A DNA stretch of 33,647 nucleotides from Globicatella sanguinis NBRC 15551 (GTDB taxonomy: Bacteria > Bacillota > Bacilli > Lactobacillales > Aerococcaceae): positions 1 through 33,647 of the forward strand of contig NZ_BCQX01000009.1 of the NCBI RefSeq assembly GCF_001552295.1, read 5' to 3'. Both the position numbers and the translations under genes were made by a program. The notes beneath the pieces were generated by a model that searched no databases, was not told where the DNA came from, and saw only the letters and a list, made by a program, of their open reading frames with translations. Below, in pieces: positions 1 through 8,247 of this stretch (positions within the stretch are counted from its first letter, which is position 1; each line of letters begins with the position of its first letter).

Positions 1-111
1 CCATCGCAATAGCAATGATAAACAATCCGTTAAAGTGGAACAAAATGAAATTTTGTATGGAAATGACAGTGGTTTAAAAAACGATTTTGCTGAAACACTA
101 TCATATAACAC
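1..111. other. Trailer-side flank of the CRISPR array, no gene seen
   Basis: No coding region with a ribosome binding site is visible on either strand. A perfect 7-bp inverted repeat (ACAAAAT / ATTTTGT around GAA) lies at 40-56. Positions 47-82 resemble an eroded CRISPR repeat and are listed separately. By repeat orientation this is the distal end of the array, not the leader. Confidence 0.6.
47..82 (-). repeat. Probable degenerate terminal CRISPR repeat
   Basis: Aligned without gaps to the 36-bp repeat, this stretch matches at 21 of 36 positions. The matches include a GGAAAT block in the middle and AAAAAC at the end. It is followed by 29 bases and then the first perfect repeat, so its spacing also fits the array period. 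Terminal repeats at the trailer end of CRISPR arrays are commonly degenerate. The alignment is my own by eye, and low-complexity AT-rich sequence inflates such scores. Confidence 0.4.
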
Positions 112-2192
112 GTTTTACTGATAGGAAATTATAGAGAGTGCAAAAACTAGTCATATCTAATGATTTTTTCAAGAAATGTTTTACTGATAGGAAATTATAG
201 AGAGTGCAAAAACGTTTATACGTTCTTCTTGGTTATTAAATCTGTTTTACTGATAGGAAATTATAGAGAGTGCAAAAACAATTCTCATTATCATTTGCTA
301 CCCATTTAGGTTTTACTGATAGGAAATTATAGAGAGTGCAAAAACCAATATCAAGGATCGCGTCAACTTGACCGAGTTTTACTGATAGGAAATTATAGAG
401 AGTGCAAAAACAAGTTCATCTCCTATCATAAGTCATTCAAAGTTTTACTGATAGGAAATTATAGAGAGTGCAAAAACTGTCTTATAGCCTCGTTAGTCTC
501 GTGTGTTGTTTTACTGATAGGAAATTATAGAGAGTGCAAAAACCGCTTCATGATGTCATAAAAATAATTAGAAGTTTTACTGATAGGAAATTATAGAGAG
601 TGCAAAAACAATTGGTTAATGAGACTTCAACGTATGGTTGTTTTACTGATAGGAAATTATAGAGAGTGCAAAAACTAGTTCTATTACTACCTTTGTTGAT
701 ATTTGGTTTTACTGATAGGAAATTATAGAGAGTGCAAAAACTAATGCTGATACCATAGGTTGCTATGTAAAGTTTTACTGATAGGAAATTATAGAGAGTG
801 CAAAAACTTCGCTTTACTTACTCGTCGCATTTACTAAGTTTTACTGATAGGAAATTATAGAGAGTGCAAAAACCGCCTTTTATGCCGGTTATCCAACGCA
901 TGAGTTTTACTGATAGGAAATTATAGAGAGTGCAAAAACCGTATTCATCTTTAGCCACAGCTAATTGCTGTTTTACTGATAGGAAATTATAGAGAGTGCA
1001 AAAACCAAGATACTCTTTCAAAATATCTACTGCTAGTTTTACTGATAGGAAATTATAGAGAGTGCAAAAACAATGTTACTAACCGTAGACTCCCCATCTG
1101 AGTTTTACTGATAGGAAATTATAGAGAGTGCAAAAACCCTGAAAATGATACATACACGTTATCAAATGTTTTACTGATAGGAAATTATAGAGAGTGCAAA
1201 AACTAGATTAGTAGGCATAGGGAAGAAATCGTTGTTTTACTGATAGGAAATTATAGAGAGTGCAAAAACACTCACCTTTACTTTTTTTACCTCAGTTAAG
1301 TTTTACTGATAGGAAATTATAGAGAGTGCAAAAACCCAACGATAGCATTTCATTTTTGACTTGTTGTTTTACTGATAGGAAATTATAGAGAGTGCAAAAA
1401 CATTCAAGTATTTCTGCAATACTCATTTAGAGTTTTACTGATAGGAAATTATAGAGAGTGCAAAAACTGATATCAGGTACTGCTTTTGTAATGATTTGTT
1501 TTACTGATAGGAAATTATAGAGAGTGCAAAAACGAAAGGGGGGCGGAAAATGGTAACAACAAGTTTTACTGATAGGAAATTATAGAGAGTGCAAAAACTG
1601 CCTTTAATTGCCACACACACACTATACAGTTTTACTGATAGGAAATTATAGAGAGTGCAAAAACTAATTCTGCCATTATTCGTCCTCCTTGTCTGTTTTA
1701 CTGATAGGAAATTATAGAGAGTGCAAAAACAGCAGCTGTCGCATAAGTCGTATTAATAGGGTTTTACTGATAGGAAATTATAGAGAGTGCAAAAACCAAA
1801 CGGTCGTGCAAATCGTCTTAACTCCGGTTTTACTGATAGGAAATTATAGAGAGTGCAAAAACCGTTTAGATCAATACCTTCTTGTTTCATCAGTTTTACT
1901 GATAGGAAATTATAGAGAGTGCAAAAACTTGAATTTCCGGGTGAAGATGATACAGTAGGTTTTACTGATAGGAAATTATAGAGAGTGCAAAAACACTACT
2001 TGAAGAATTTAAACGGTTGGAGTGGTTTTACTGATAGGAAATTATAGAGAGTGCAAAAACTTTCTTTGAATTCAAAATCAAGGTCAACGTGTTTTACTGA
2101 TAGGAAATTATAGAGAGTGCAAAAACCTGAATAATTAAATGTAGAAATAACTTTAAGTTTTACTGATAGGAAATTATAGAGAGTGCAAAAAC
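112..2192 (-). CRISPR. Type II-A CRISPR array, 32 repeats and 31 spacers
   Basis: Thirty-two identical 36-bp repeats begin at 112 and recur every 66 bp; 30 spacers are 30 bp and one (1534-1562) is 29 bp. On the plus strand each repeat starts GTTTTACTGATAGG and ends GTGCAAAAAC. Read on the minus strand it starts GTTTTTGCACTCTC, very like the S. thermophilus CRISPR1 repeat start, and it is this strand that is complementary to the anti-repeat at 4557-4581. The array is therefore transcribed on the minus strand, in the same direction as the cas genes, with the leader end at 2192. Each repeat carries a TATAAT hexamer on the crRNA strand. No two spacers looked identical. Long repetitive reading frames across the array are not genes. 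Confidence 0.99.
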
Positions 2193-2213
2193 CTCAAATT
2201 AAAAATTTTTGCA
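2193..2213 (-). promoter_or_regulatory. Minimal CRISPR leader with ATTTGAG anchor
   Basis: Only 21 bp separate the csn2 stop codon from the first repeat. Read on the minus strand it ends ...AATTTGAG directly against the repeat. ATTTGAG at this junction is the leader-anchoring sequence known to direct Cas1-Cas2 integration in streptococcal type II-A systems. There is no room for a full promoter here, so any leader promoter must lie in the 3' end of csn2. Confidence 0.8.
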
Positions 2214-3248
2214 TCATGAGAGAAGGTAAAGTTGTTCATACTTTGTTAGACCATCTAAGGACGTCTCCTCAAATACATCTAAATCTAACAGTTGATTCAA
2301 CAACTTTAATAATACCATATCTCTTGATGAAATCAAGTTTTTATAATCCAATTTATTACCTGCATACGGCAAAATATTGATGGTGCGACTATACAATTCG
2401 CCATCTCCTATTTTTAGCTCAATCGGATAATACCTTTCTATTGAATTTCGATAAAACTCGAATTCAGGCAATTGTTGAATAATATTTGTACATAGAGCAA
2501 TTGAAGTAAAGTTTTCGATGCCAAAATCAACACACTTTTGGTAATGATAAATAAAAAGAAATATCTTTTTATATTTCTTATTAATATCGATTAATCGGCG
2601 CATAAATAATTCCATATTTTTTTCACTTAAGAAAACATCAGGATATTTTATTTGAATACAGACATGTTCTCCTGTTTGTTCAATATAAGTCTCTAAAAGT
2701 CTACAAAAATTATCAATAAGAATTTCATGATCTAAAAAATACTGTAACTGCTCATGTTCATTTTTCGTCCAAATTAATTTTGAAAATTTACGGTATAAAA
2801 TATCACTATTAAACGTATCAAATTCCAATTCAATATTAGGTAATATTTCTCTTAATTTATAATTTAGTTTGTTTTCAATCTTTAATAAAAGGTCTCCTAG
2901 CTCTTCAAATATTTCTGAAAAATCAAAATCATTAAGTATTGAAATCATAATTTGATCTAGAAAATTTTTCTTTTCAATTTTAAATTGATTCATTAAATCG
3001 TTTATGGATTCTATTGATATATACTTTAATTTACGACTCGTGATTACTTTATCATTAATTAATAATTTTATCCCCTCCTCTCTTAATGTATCTTCTTCAA
3101 TAATCGAATAGATAGTGCTTTGAAAATTTCGATTGATTAATTTATAAATTGTTTCTTTAGTTTGATGATTACAACCTGTAAAGACCAAACAATCATTCAT
3201 CATAAAATCAAAATTTCCAATTTTCGATTGAATTTGTACTCGTTCCAT
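2214..3248 (-). CDS. csn2: CRISPR adaptation protein Csn2, long (St-type) form
   Basis: The gene encodes 344 residues. Csn2 is a DNA-end-binding ring protein that works with Cas1, Cas2 and Cas9 during spacer acquisition in type II-A systems. The length matches the long St form found with CRISPR1-type loci rather than the roughly 220-residue short form. I assign it from its position after cas2, its length, and the N-terminal pattern MERVQIQSKIGNFDF; I see no catalytic motif and none is expected. The ATG follows the cas2 stop codon directly (TAAATG), and a GGTGGTGAT Shine-Dalgarno lies inside the last cas2 codons, so the two are translationally coupled. Its 3' end must also serve as the upstream part of the CRISPR leader. 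Confidence 0.88.
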   Translation of the reverse strand: MERVQIQSKIGNFDFMMNDCLVFTGCNHQTKETIYKLINRNFQSTIYSIIEEDTLREEGIKLLINDKVITSRKLKYISIESINDLMNQFKIEKKNFLDQIMISILNDFDFSEIFEELGDLLLKIENKLNYKLREILPNIELEFDTFNSDILYRKFSKLIWTKNEHEQLQYFLDHEILIDNFCRLLETYIEQTGEHVCIQIKYPDVFLSEKNMELFMRRLIDINKKYKKIFLFIYHYQKCVDFGIENFTSIALCTNIIQQLPEFEFYRNSIERYYPIELKIGDGELYSRTINILPYAGNKLDYKNLISSRDMVLLKLLNQLLDLDVFEETSLDGLTKYEQLYLLS

Positions 3249-3578
3249 TTAAATCACCACCAATCGATTTATTCCTACAATTTCTTCTTGCCTGGTTCTA
3301 TCCCCTGTTAATAACAACATATCTTGAAATTGATTTTCTGTCACATAAATTAAACGCACATTACCATAACTAGGTACTTTCTTTTTTAAAATTGCTTCAT
3401 ATTTTTTCAAAGCACTTCGATTAGGAAGTGATCGATAATATACTGAATATTGCATCATTACAAATCCGTTTTCTAACAAATGTTTTCTAAAGATTCTATA
3501 TTCTTTTTGTTCCTTAGATGTTTCAGTGGGTAAATCAAACATACAAACTAATCTCATTTGGCTAAATCTCACTTTCAT
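3249..3578 (-). CDS. cas2: CRISPR-associated endonuclease-fold protein Cas2
   Basis: The gene encodes about 109 residues, normal for type II Cas2. Cas2 dimerises and bridges two Cas1 dimers to form the spacer integrase. The N-terminal beta strand with the conserved Asp is visible as LVCMFDLPTET, followed by KEYRIFRKHLLENGF and QYSVYYR, all typical of the family. The reading frame overlaps the end of cas1 by 17 bases. A GTG lies one codon upstream of the ATG that I use as start. A further ATG at 3557 (MRLVCMF) would remove residues that align with known Cas2 N-termini, so I consider it less likely. The gene is part of the cas1-cas2-csn2 unit. Confidence 0.93.
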   Translation of the reverse strand: MKVRFSQMRLVCMFDLPTETSKEQKEYRIFRKHLLENGFVMMQYSVYYRSLPNRSALKKYEAILKKKVPSYGNVRLIYVTENQFQDMLLLTGDRTRQEEIVGINRLVVI

Positions 3579-4482
3579 CACATCCTAAATAATCTTCAAA
3601 ATTAATCTTCATTAGTAAAGAATAATCATTTTTCTCAATTGCCTTAATAAATGATTGAACATAATCTAACATCACTTGAGACATGTATATCTTTTTACCC
3701 TTGATCATCATTTTATGATTTAAAAAGTTAATTAAGGTCAATCTAATTTCATACGTTAAAAATTCAACGTCTTCATTTAATATCTCTGTTAACACAAAAT
3801 AATCCATCAAAGGTCTAAATGGCTCCATTAAATCATCAACCAAATTGTATGAATTATATTCATTTCTATGAAAAATCCCAAGCATCGGTAATAAGCCTAG
3901 TGAAACTACACACCTAGCCATTTGACCTCGAATAATGGAATAACCGTAATTTAAACAATGATTAGGTAGAATATTATCTTCTCTTGAAAAACCCATACCA
4001 AACAAACTATTAAAATAAACTTTGGCTACATGGCCCTCACGATTAGTACTATCTGCAAAACCTATTTCCAACAATAAATCATCCATTAATTCGATTCTTT
4101 CAGTTGCCACTTTTAGTTTCTCTGCTACCGTAATTTGATTTCTAATCTTATTGCTAACAACTTCTGTCCAACTATTCCCTTTTTCAACATCTGACCATGA
4201 TGCCTGCCAAGCTGCTCTTTTTGCACTTCGATGATATTGACCAAATCCTAAAAATTGACCACATGGTAAATAATGATTATCACAAACAATTACACTGATA
4301 TGAAACTGTGCCAACTTTGCTAACAATCGTGATGTTATAACGGTATAGTCTCCTTCTAAAATAATGTTTTCGATATCAAATAATGGAATGGTAAATGTCT
4401 CTGTACTTTTAGTAACCTCAAGATTATCCAACTTTAAATTCAAACGATCGCCATTTTTAACAAAAACTGTTCTAAATCCCAT
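3562..4482 (-). CDS. cas1: CRISPR-associated integrase Cas1 (type II)
   Basis: The gene encodes 306 residues. Cas1 is the metal-dependent integrase that inserts new spacers at the leader-repeat junction with Cas2. The three metal ligands are recognisable: Glu149 in TNREGHVAKVYF, His205 in GIFHRNEYN, and Glu220 in DDLMEPFRP. I place the start at the ATG at 4482 because GGGAGG lies six bases ahead of it. A TTG five codons earlier would place that ribosome binding site inside the gene. The tracrRNA terminator stem ends about 17 bases upstream of this ATG, so expression needs read-through from cas9 or a promoter I cannot see. Length and motifs are complete. Confidence 0.96.
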   Translation of the reverse strand: MGFRTVFVKNGDRLNLKLDNLEVTKSTETFTIPLFDIENIILEGDYTVITSRLLAKLAQFHISVIVCDNHYLPCGQFLGFGQYHRSAKRAAWQASWSDVEKGNSWTEVVSNKIRNQITVAEKLKVATERIELMDDLLLEIGFADSTNREGHVAKVYFNSLFGMGFSREDNILPNHCLNYGYSIIRGQMARCVVSLGLLPMLGIFHRNEYNSYNLVDDLMEPFRPLMDYFVLTEILNEDVEFLTYEIRLTLINFLNHKMMIKGKKIYMSQVMLDYVQSFIKAIEKNDYSLLMKINFEDYLGCDESEI

Positions 4483-4498
4483 ACTGTTCCCTCCCAAT

Positions 4499-4524
4499 AA
4501 AAAAAGACCACCAAAGGGTGGTCT
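4499..4524 (-). terminator. Intrinsic terminator of the tracrRNA
   Basis: The stem is 8 bp (AGACCACC / GGTGGTCT) with a CTTT loop, followed on the minus strand by seven T residues. It is also the last hairpin of the tracrRNA. Because it stands between cas9 and cas1, it should lower transcription of cas1-cas2-csn2. Confidence 0.88.
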
Positions 4525-4625
4525 GATTTCGGCATAAAGCCTTATCTCTGCAGATTCTCTAATAATTTCCTATCAGTAAAAATTATTAAGACATGTTTCG
4601 TCAAACATGGTAGTGATATCTCTAC
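4499..4625 (-). ncRNA. tracrRNA of the type II-A system
   Basis: A non-coding RNA between cas9 and cas1, the place where S. thermophilus CRISPR1 carries its tracrRNA. The anti-repeat at 4557-4581 is complementary to the crRNA-strand repeat: by hand I pair 20 consecutive bases plus a CUCU/AGAG block, then an AAUC bulge on the tracr side, then a 9-bp lower stem (4544-4552) with GU wobbles. Next come GATAAGGC, a nexus hairpin (GGC-TTTAT-GCC, 4531-4541) and GAAATCA, all near-identical to the CRISPR1 tracrRNA. The RNA ends at an 8-bp terminator stem plus T-run. A 7-bp stem (CATGTTT / AAACATG, 4592-4609) sits near the 5' end. The 5' end is inferred from the promoter. Confidence 0.92.
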
Positions 4626-4631
4626 ACCCAT

Positions 4632-4660
4632 ATAATACCACTACCTGTTATAGAATGCAA
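4632..4660 (-). promoter_or_regulatory. tracrRNA promoter
   Basis: The -35 TTGCAT (4655-4660) and -10 TATTAT (4632-4637) are separated by exactly 17 bp. The -35 begins seven bases after the cas9 stop codon. The start of transcription is expected near 4623-4625. A 7-bp inverted repeat, GGTAGTG at 4639-4645 and CACTACC at 4609-4615 (minus-strand reading), brackets the -10 and start site. Confidence 0.75.
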
Positions 4661-4667
4661 GCGTTTT

Positions 4668-7600
4668 TTATAAAATATTTTGCGGACCTTCTTCTTTTTT
4701 TACTTCGAATTTGTTTCCTAACACATCTACATAGTATTTTTTTAATATCATTTCTGGTTTTATGCCTTTTATCACTCTTTGATTTGAAGTTATTCCTAAA
4801 ACTGGTAACTCCTCTTTAGTCCATTTATTTTGTTCAACTGGTTTTATTTCAAAATAATTTTTTGAAACTTCATTTCTCGAATGATATAGTCCTTCGACAA
4901 ACAAATCTCCTTGTTCTATTCGTATTAGATCTTTACGATATAAACTAAATACAAACTCTTGTTCTTTACCAATCTTCTCTTTTTCCATGAGTTCCTGATA
5001 TATTTCTTTTGGTATTCCATATTCACCTTTTTGATATTTTAAATGATTATATTTAATTCCTAATAAATTATATGATTGAGTCTTTGGATCAAAATAAACA
5101 TCGGTTCTCCAAGGGTTCAAATTAGCTAGTATTACTTTTTTCCCACGTTCAGTTTGTTCAATCTTTTGTCCATCATTATCTTTTGTAATATTAATATGAT
5201 TACCTATTTTTTTATTATAATATTTCAAGCTTCTAATAAAAGGTCCATTGCCTCGCTTAGAATATTTTTGAATCGCTAAAATATTATTTTCGGCACAATA
5301 TAATTTAAATGGGGAGATATCCACCTTTTTCACTTTGCTACTTGCATCTTGTTTTTCGATGTAATTTGGATAAGTATCCGCTATCTTACATAGAATTTCA
5401 AATGTTTTTGAGTCTAATTCCTTCATTAATAGTTTATCACGATTTTTCTCAAACTCTTTATAACCATCTACAGTATAGATATCCTTTATTTTAGCAATAA
5501 CATATTCTTCAGTTTTTTCTTTTCCGTTTTTAGTAACACTTGTTTTTTCTCTAGTTGAATAAATAGTAGCATCACTAACCTTGCGGTTTGATTTCTTATC
5601 AACTTGATGTGAGAATTTGATTCGTGGATATAGTGACGATGGATATAATTGTTCTCTGAAATTTTTCCATTCCGGAATATAAGATTTTTTATCAATATTT
5701 CGTAACTTCTTATATTCGGCATAGGACATCACTTCACCGGTATCTAAATCAACCATCTCAGCTCTGCCCTCTTCTGTCTCACGATATTCATAAGCTGTTG
5801 GTTTCACATAAGGGCTTACAGCACATAATACAGCATCAACAGCATGATGATAGTGAGTTTCTCTTGTTTTTTCTAAATTATCGCCCCATTTTTTTCGTAA
5901 GGTATGGGTAAAGTTTCCATTAATAACTTTTACTTTGGTTCTTGACTCGTAGAAAAAGCTTTGAATTGCATTCAATACAATACGACTTGAATAACGGGTA
6001 TCATTTAAGTTTCTTGCAATGAATTCATCTCTTACTTCTGGATCATAAATATTTCTATCCTCTAATAATAATTTGGCCTTCGTTACTTTTCCTTTGCCAG
6101 CAAAATTCTTATTCTGACTAACCCAAGCAATGAATGCTTCTTTACTTTGTCCAAAATTCGCCCCTTCATCAAAGGCTTGTATAGGCGATCGTTGTCCTTT
6201 TTCTTGGTTAGCTTCAGCTTTTACTAGCACTTTATTTTTTAAAGAATCATCCAAACTAATCGATAAAGGTATAATATGATCAATCTCAGTTTCATTGGTC
6301 AACAACATTTCTGGTTGAATAGCTTTTCCAGAATATGCACATTTTCCATCTTGTTCAAAATAATGATAAAGTTTCTTCGCGAAAGCTGGTCTTCTCAATT
6401 CAGATTCAAATCTTTCAATATTCCAACCGGATTTTTCTAAGAAGTACGCTTGACTATCTTTCTTACGTTGCTCATTATTTTTATTCATCAATTTAATATT
6501 ATCTTGCTCTTCTTTTTCATTTTTATCGCGAGGCATTTCAATGACAACATTGGCAATATTCTCTTTTCCATATTTTTTCACTAATGCATTAAAAACTTTA
6601 ATAGCTTGTCGTACTGATTTTGAAGCTGTAGGATTATAGATTTCATCTAAAATAACATCAGCAGGAATTGTTTTTTCTTTCTGCAATTGTCGACGATTAA
6701 TTTTTTTGATTCCTAATCTTTCAAGGATAGTATTTTGCTCTTCACTGGTATTAATTAATTCTGGTATTAGGATTTCCATTGTTTTGATAGAAAAACTGTG
6801 CCATGATTCATTTCCATCTTTTCTTCGTAATTTATCCTTATTATCTAACACAATCTCAAGAATATTTTTATCCATATCTGGAAGTGAATTATTCAATGTA
6901 TCTAAAATACCGTCTCTTTCGGTGTTCAACATAACGGCTTTAGCGATTTCATTGTACGTTTTATCGTCTATTGTATTGATATCAATATCATATTCAGCAA
7001 ATACAGTCTTCCAACGACGAAAAGCGCCCATTGTATGAAATTCAGGTTTACCATTACGATCGATTCGATATCCTCTAATTTTATCCATAGATAAGCCTAT
7101 TTCTTTAAAAATATCTTTATATGATAAGCGAGAAGAATCTCTATTAATAATGAAATCTAAAATTTGTTCTTTTTCTTCTGTCGTTATTTTGGGATTTTCT
7201 CTATCAATGGTAATATTATTCAAATCATTTAATAAATTATATTTTTGAGCTGTAATGCTAACACTGGCTGCTCTTAAATAACCCTGTAAATCACGTCCGA
7301 TTAATTTATCAAAGATGTTTTCAGCGGGTTTTCCGTCTTCTTCATAGTTAGCCCATCGACCATATTCAGAATTATTATGTTTATTACCTGGACCGTGATA
7401 ATAAGGTCTTTTACGATAAACGAGTCCGATTTCTTCTGGTTTACCTTCTTTTCTAATGAAAAAATCTATAAATTCGTGATTAATTTCCTCGTGATAATCT
7501 TTTTGACACTCTAAAATTCTTTTTAATTCATTGGCATATGCTTTAACAGGAAATACATTAAGTTGATACTCGCCCTTAAAGTTGACACCTGTTCGAATTC

Positions 7601-8093
7601 TACCATCTTCATTTAAACGATTGAACTGTATTTGTCCCGGTGTTAATTCTTGCGTCAGTTTTAAGTTTGATTCAACAGCACCTTTATAATCTTGACCAGA
7701 AGGTGCATCTTCCACGACACTATCATCTAAATAACTAACACCACGTTTTTTTAATATATGAAGTATCACCTTATAAATTTCTGCTTTTGATAATTTTTCA
7801 TCTAAACCTTTTACTCTTAATCGGTATGGACATTCATTCATTAATTTTTCATCTTCATAAAATCCATGCTCTACTAAAAATCTTTTAGCATCATTTTTTC
7901 TTGTTTTTCTTCTACTATTTAATCGCCGCATACCTCTTGAAGTTCTTCTTTCAAGATTATTATCACTATTACGAGCAGAAAAAAGCCTTACTCCTAAATC
8001 ATCAATGTTTTGTACTTTCGTATTTAACACTGCCCAACCAACACTGGCAATACCAATATCCAGACCGATACTATAAATTTTATTTTCTTCCAT
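4668..8093 (-). CDS. cas9: Type II-A CRISPR RNA-guided nuclease Cas9, compact CRISPR1-like
   Basis: The gene encodes 1141 residues, close to the S. thermophilus CRISPR1 Cas9 (about 1120) and much shorter than S. pyogenes Cas9. Guided by crRNA and tracrRNA, it cuts both strands of invading DNA. All catalytic sites are present: RuvC-I Asp12 in IGLDIGIASVGWAV, RuvC-II Glu519 in VVIEMPRD, HNH His606 in EIDHIIPLS, and RuvC-III His750 and Asp753 in HHAVDAV. An Arg-rich bridge helix follows RuvC-I (ERRTSRGMRRLNSRRKTRK). I prefer the ATG at 8093 because GGAG lies about nine bases ahead of it; an ATG five codons upstream (8108) has no ribosome binding site. No frameshift is seen, so the nuclease looks active. 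The PAM cannot be read from the sequence. Confidence 0.97.
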   Translation of the reverse strand: MEENKIYSIGLDIGIASVGWAVLNTKVQNIDDLGVRLFSARNSDNNLERRTSRGMRRLNSRRKTRKNDAKRFLVEHGFYEDEKLMNECPYRLRVKGLDEKLSKAEIYKVILHILKKRGVSYLDDSVVEDAPSGQDYKGAVESNLKLTQELTPGQIQFNRLNEDGRIRTGVNFKGEYQLNVFPVKAYANELKRILECQKDYHEEINHEFIDFFIRKEGKPEEIGLVYRKRPYYHGPGNKHNNSEYGRWANYEEDGKPAENIFDKLIGRDLQGYLRAASVSITAQKYNLLNDLNNITIDRENPKITTEEKEQILDFIINRDSSRLSYKDIFKEIGLSMDKIRGYRIDRNGKPEFHTMGAFRRWKTVFAEYDIDINTIDDKTYNEIAKAVMLNTERDGILDTLNNSLPDMDKNILEIVLDNKDKLRRKDGNESWHSFSIKTMEILIPELINTSEEQNTILERLGIKKINRRQLQKEKTIPADVILDEIYNPTASKSVRQAIKVFNALVKKYGKENIANVVIEMPRDKNEKEEQDNIKLMNKNNEQRKKDSQAYFLEKSGWNIERFESELRRPAFAKKLYHYFEQDGKCAYSGKAIQPEMLLTNETEIDHIIPLSISLDDSLKNKVLVKAEANQEKGQRSPIQAFDEGANFGQSKEAFIAWVSQNKNFAGKGKVTKAKLLLEDRNIYDPEVRDEFIARNLNDTRYSSRIVLNAIQSFFYESRTKVKVINGNFTHTLRKKWGDNLEKTRETHYHHAVDAVLCAVSPYVKPTAYEYRETEEGRAEMVDLDTGEVMSYAEYKKLRNIDKKSYIPEWKNFREQLYPSSLYPRIKFSHQVDKKSNRKVSDATIYSTREKTSVTKNGKEKTEEYVIAKIKDIYTVDGYKEFEKNRDKLLMKELDSKTFEILCKIADTYPNYIEKQDASSKVKKVDISPFKLYCAENNILAIQKYSKRGNGPFIRSLKYYNKKIGNHINITKDNDGQKIEQTERGKKVILANLNPWRTDVYFDPKTQSYNLLGIKYNHLKYQKGEYGIPKEIYQELMEKEKIGKEQEFVFSLYRKDLIRIEQGDLFVEGLYHSRNEVSKNYFEIKPVEQNKWTKEELPVLGITSNQRVIKGIKPEMILKKYYVDVLGNKFEVKKEEGPQNIL

Positions 8094-8134
8094 AGTGGCA
8101 CTCTCCATAAATAATTTATATTAATATTAATTTT

Positions 8135-8163
8135 AATTTACATTATTTTAAAACTTTTTGCAA
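8135..8163 (-). promoter_or_regulatory. Possible cas9 promoter
   Basis: TTGCAA (8158-8163) lies 17 bp from TAAATT (8135-8140), which matches only four of six -10 bases. The region between the opp terminator and cas9 is very AT-rich, so other hexamers are possible. A TTGACT at the distal side has no -10 at the right distance. Confidence 0.3.
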
Positions 8164-8247
8164 CCGTTTACCGAAAATGTTAATGATTTCCTGGATTTTT
8201 GTATGATCTAGTCAATCTTTTCCGATTTTTCTTAAGTCTAGACACAC

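Noticed and set aside
1-111. Leader of the CRISPR array on the left side
   Set aside because: Repeat orientation, complementarity to the tracrRNA and the ATTTGAG anchor all put the leader at 2193-2213.
818-1958. Open reading frames with repeated NFLSVK or LLIGNYRECKN peptides inside the array
   Set aside because: They only translate the CRISPR repeats and have no ribosome binding sites.
4582-4660. Long tracrRNA form acting as a self-guide against the cas9 promoter, as in S. pyogenes
   Set aside because: I found no repeat mimic upstream of the anti-repeat and no clear match between the tracrRNA 5' part and the region before cas9.
5486-7038. Small reading frames on either strand inside cas9
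   Set aside because: They are in other frames of an intact, motif-complete cas9 and lack family features.
8094-8108. Cas9 start five codons upstream
   Set aside because: No ribosome binding site there, while the ATG at 8093 has GGAG at a good distance.
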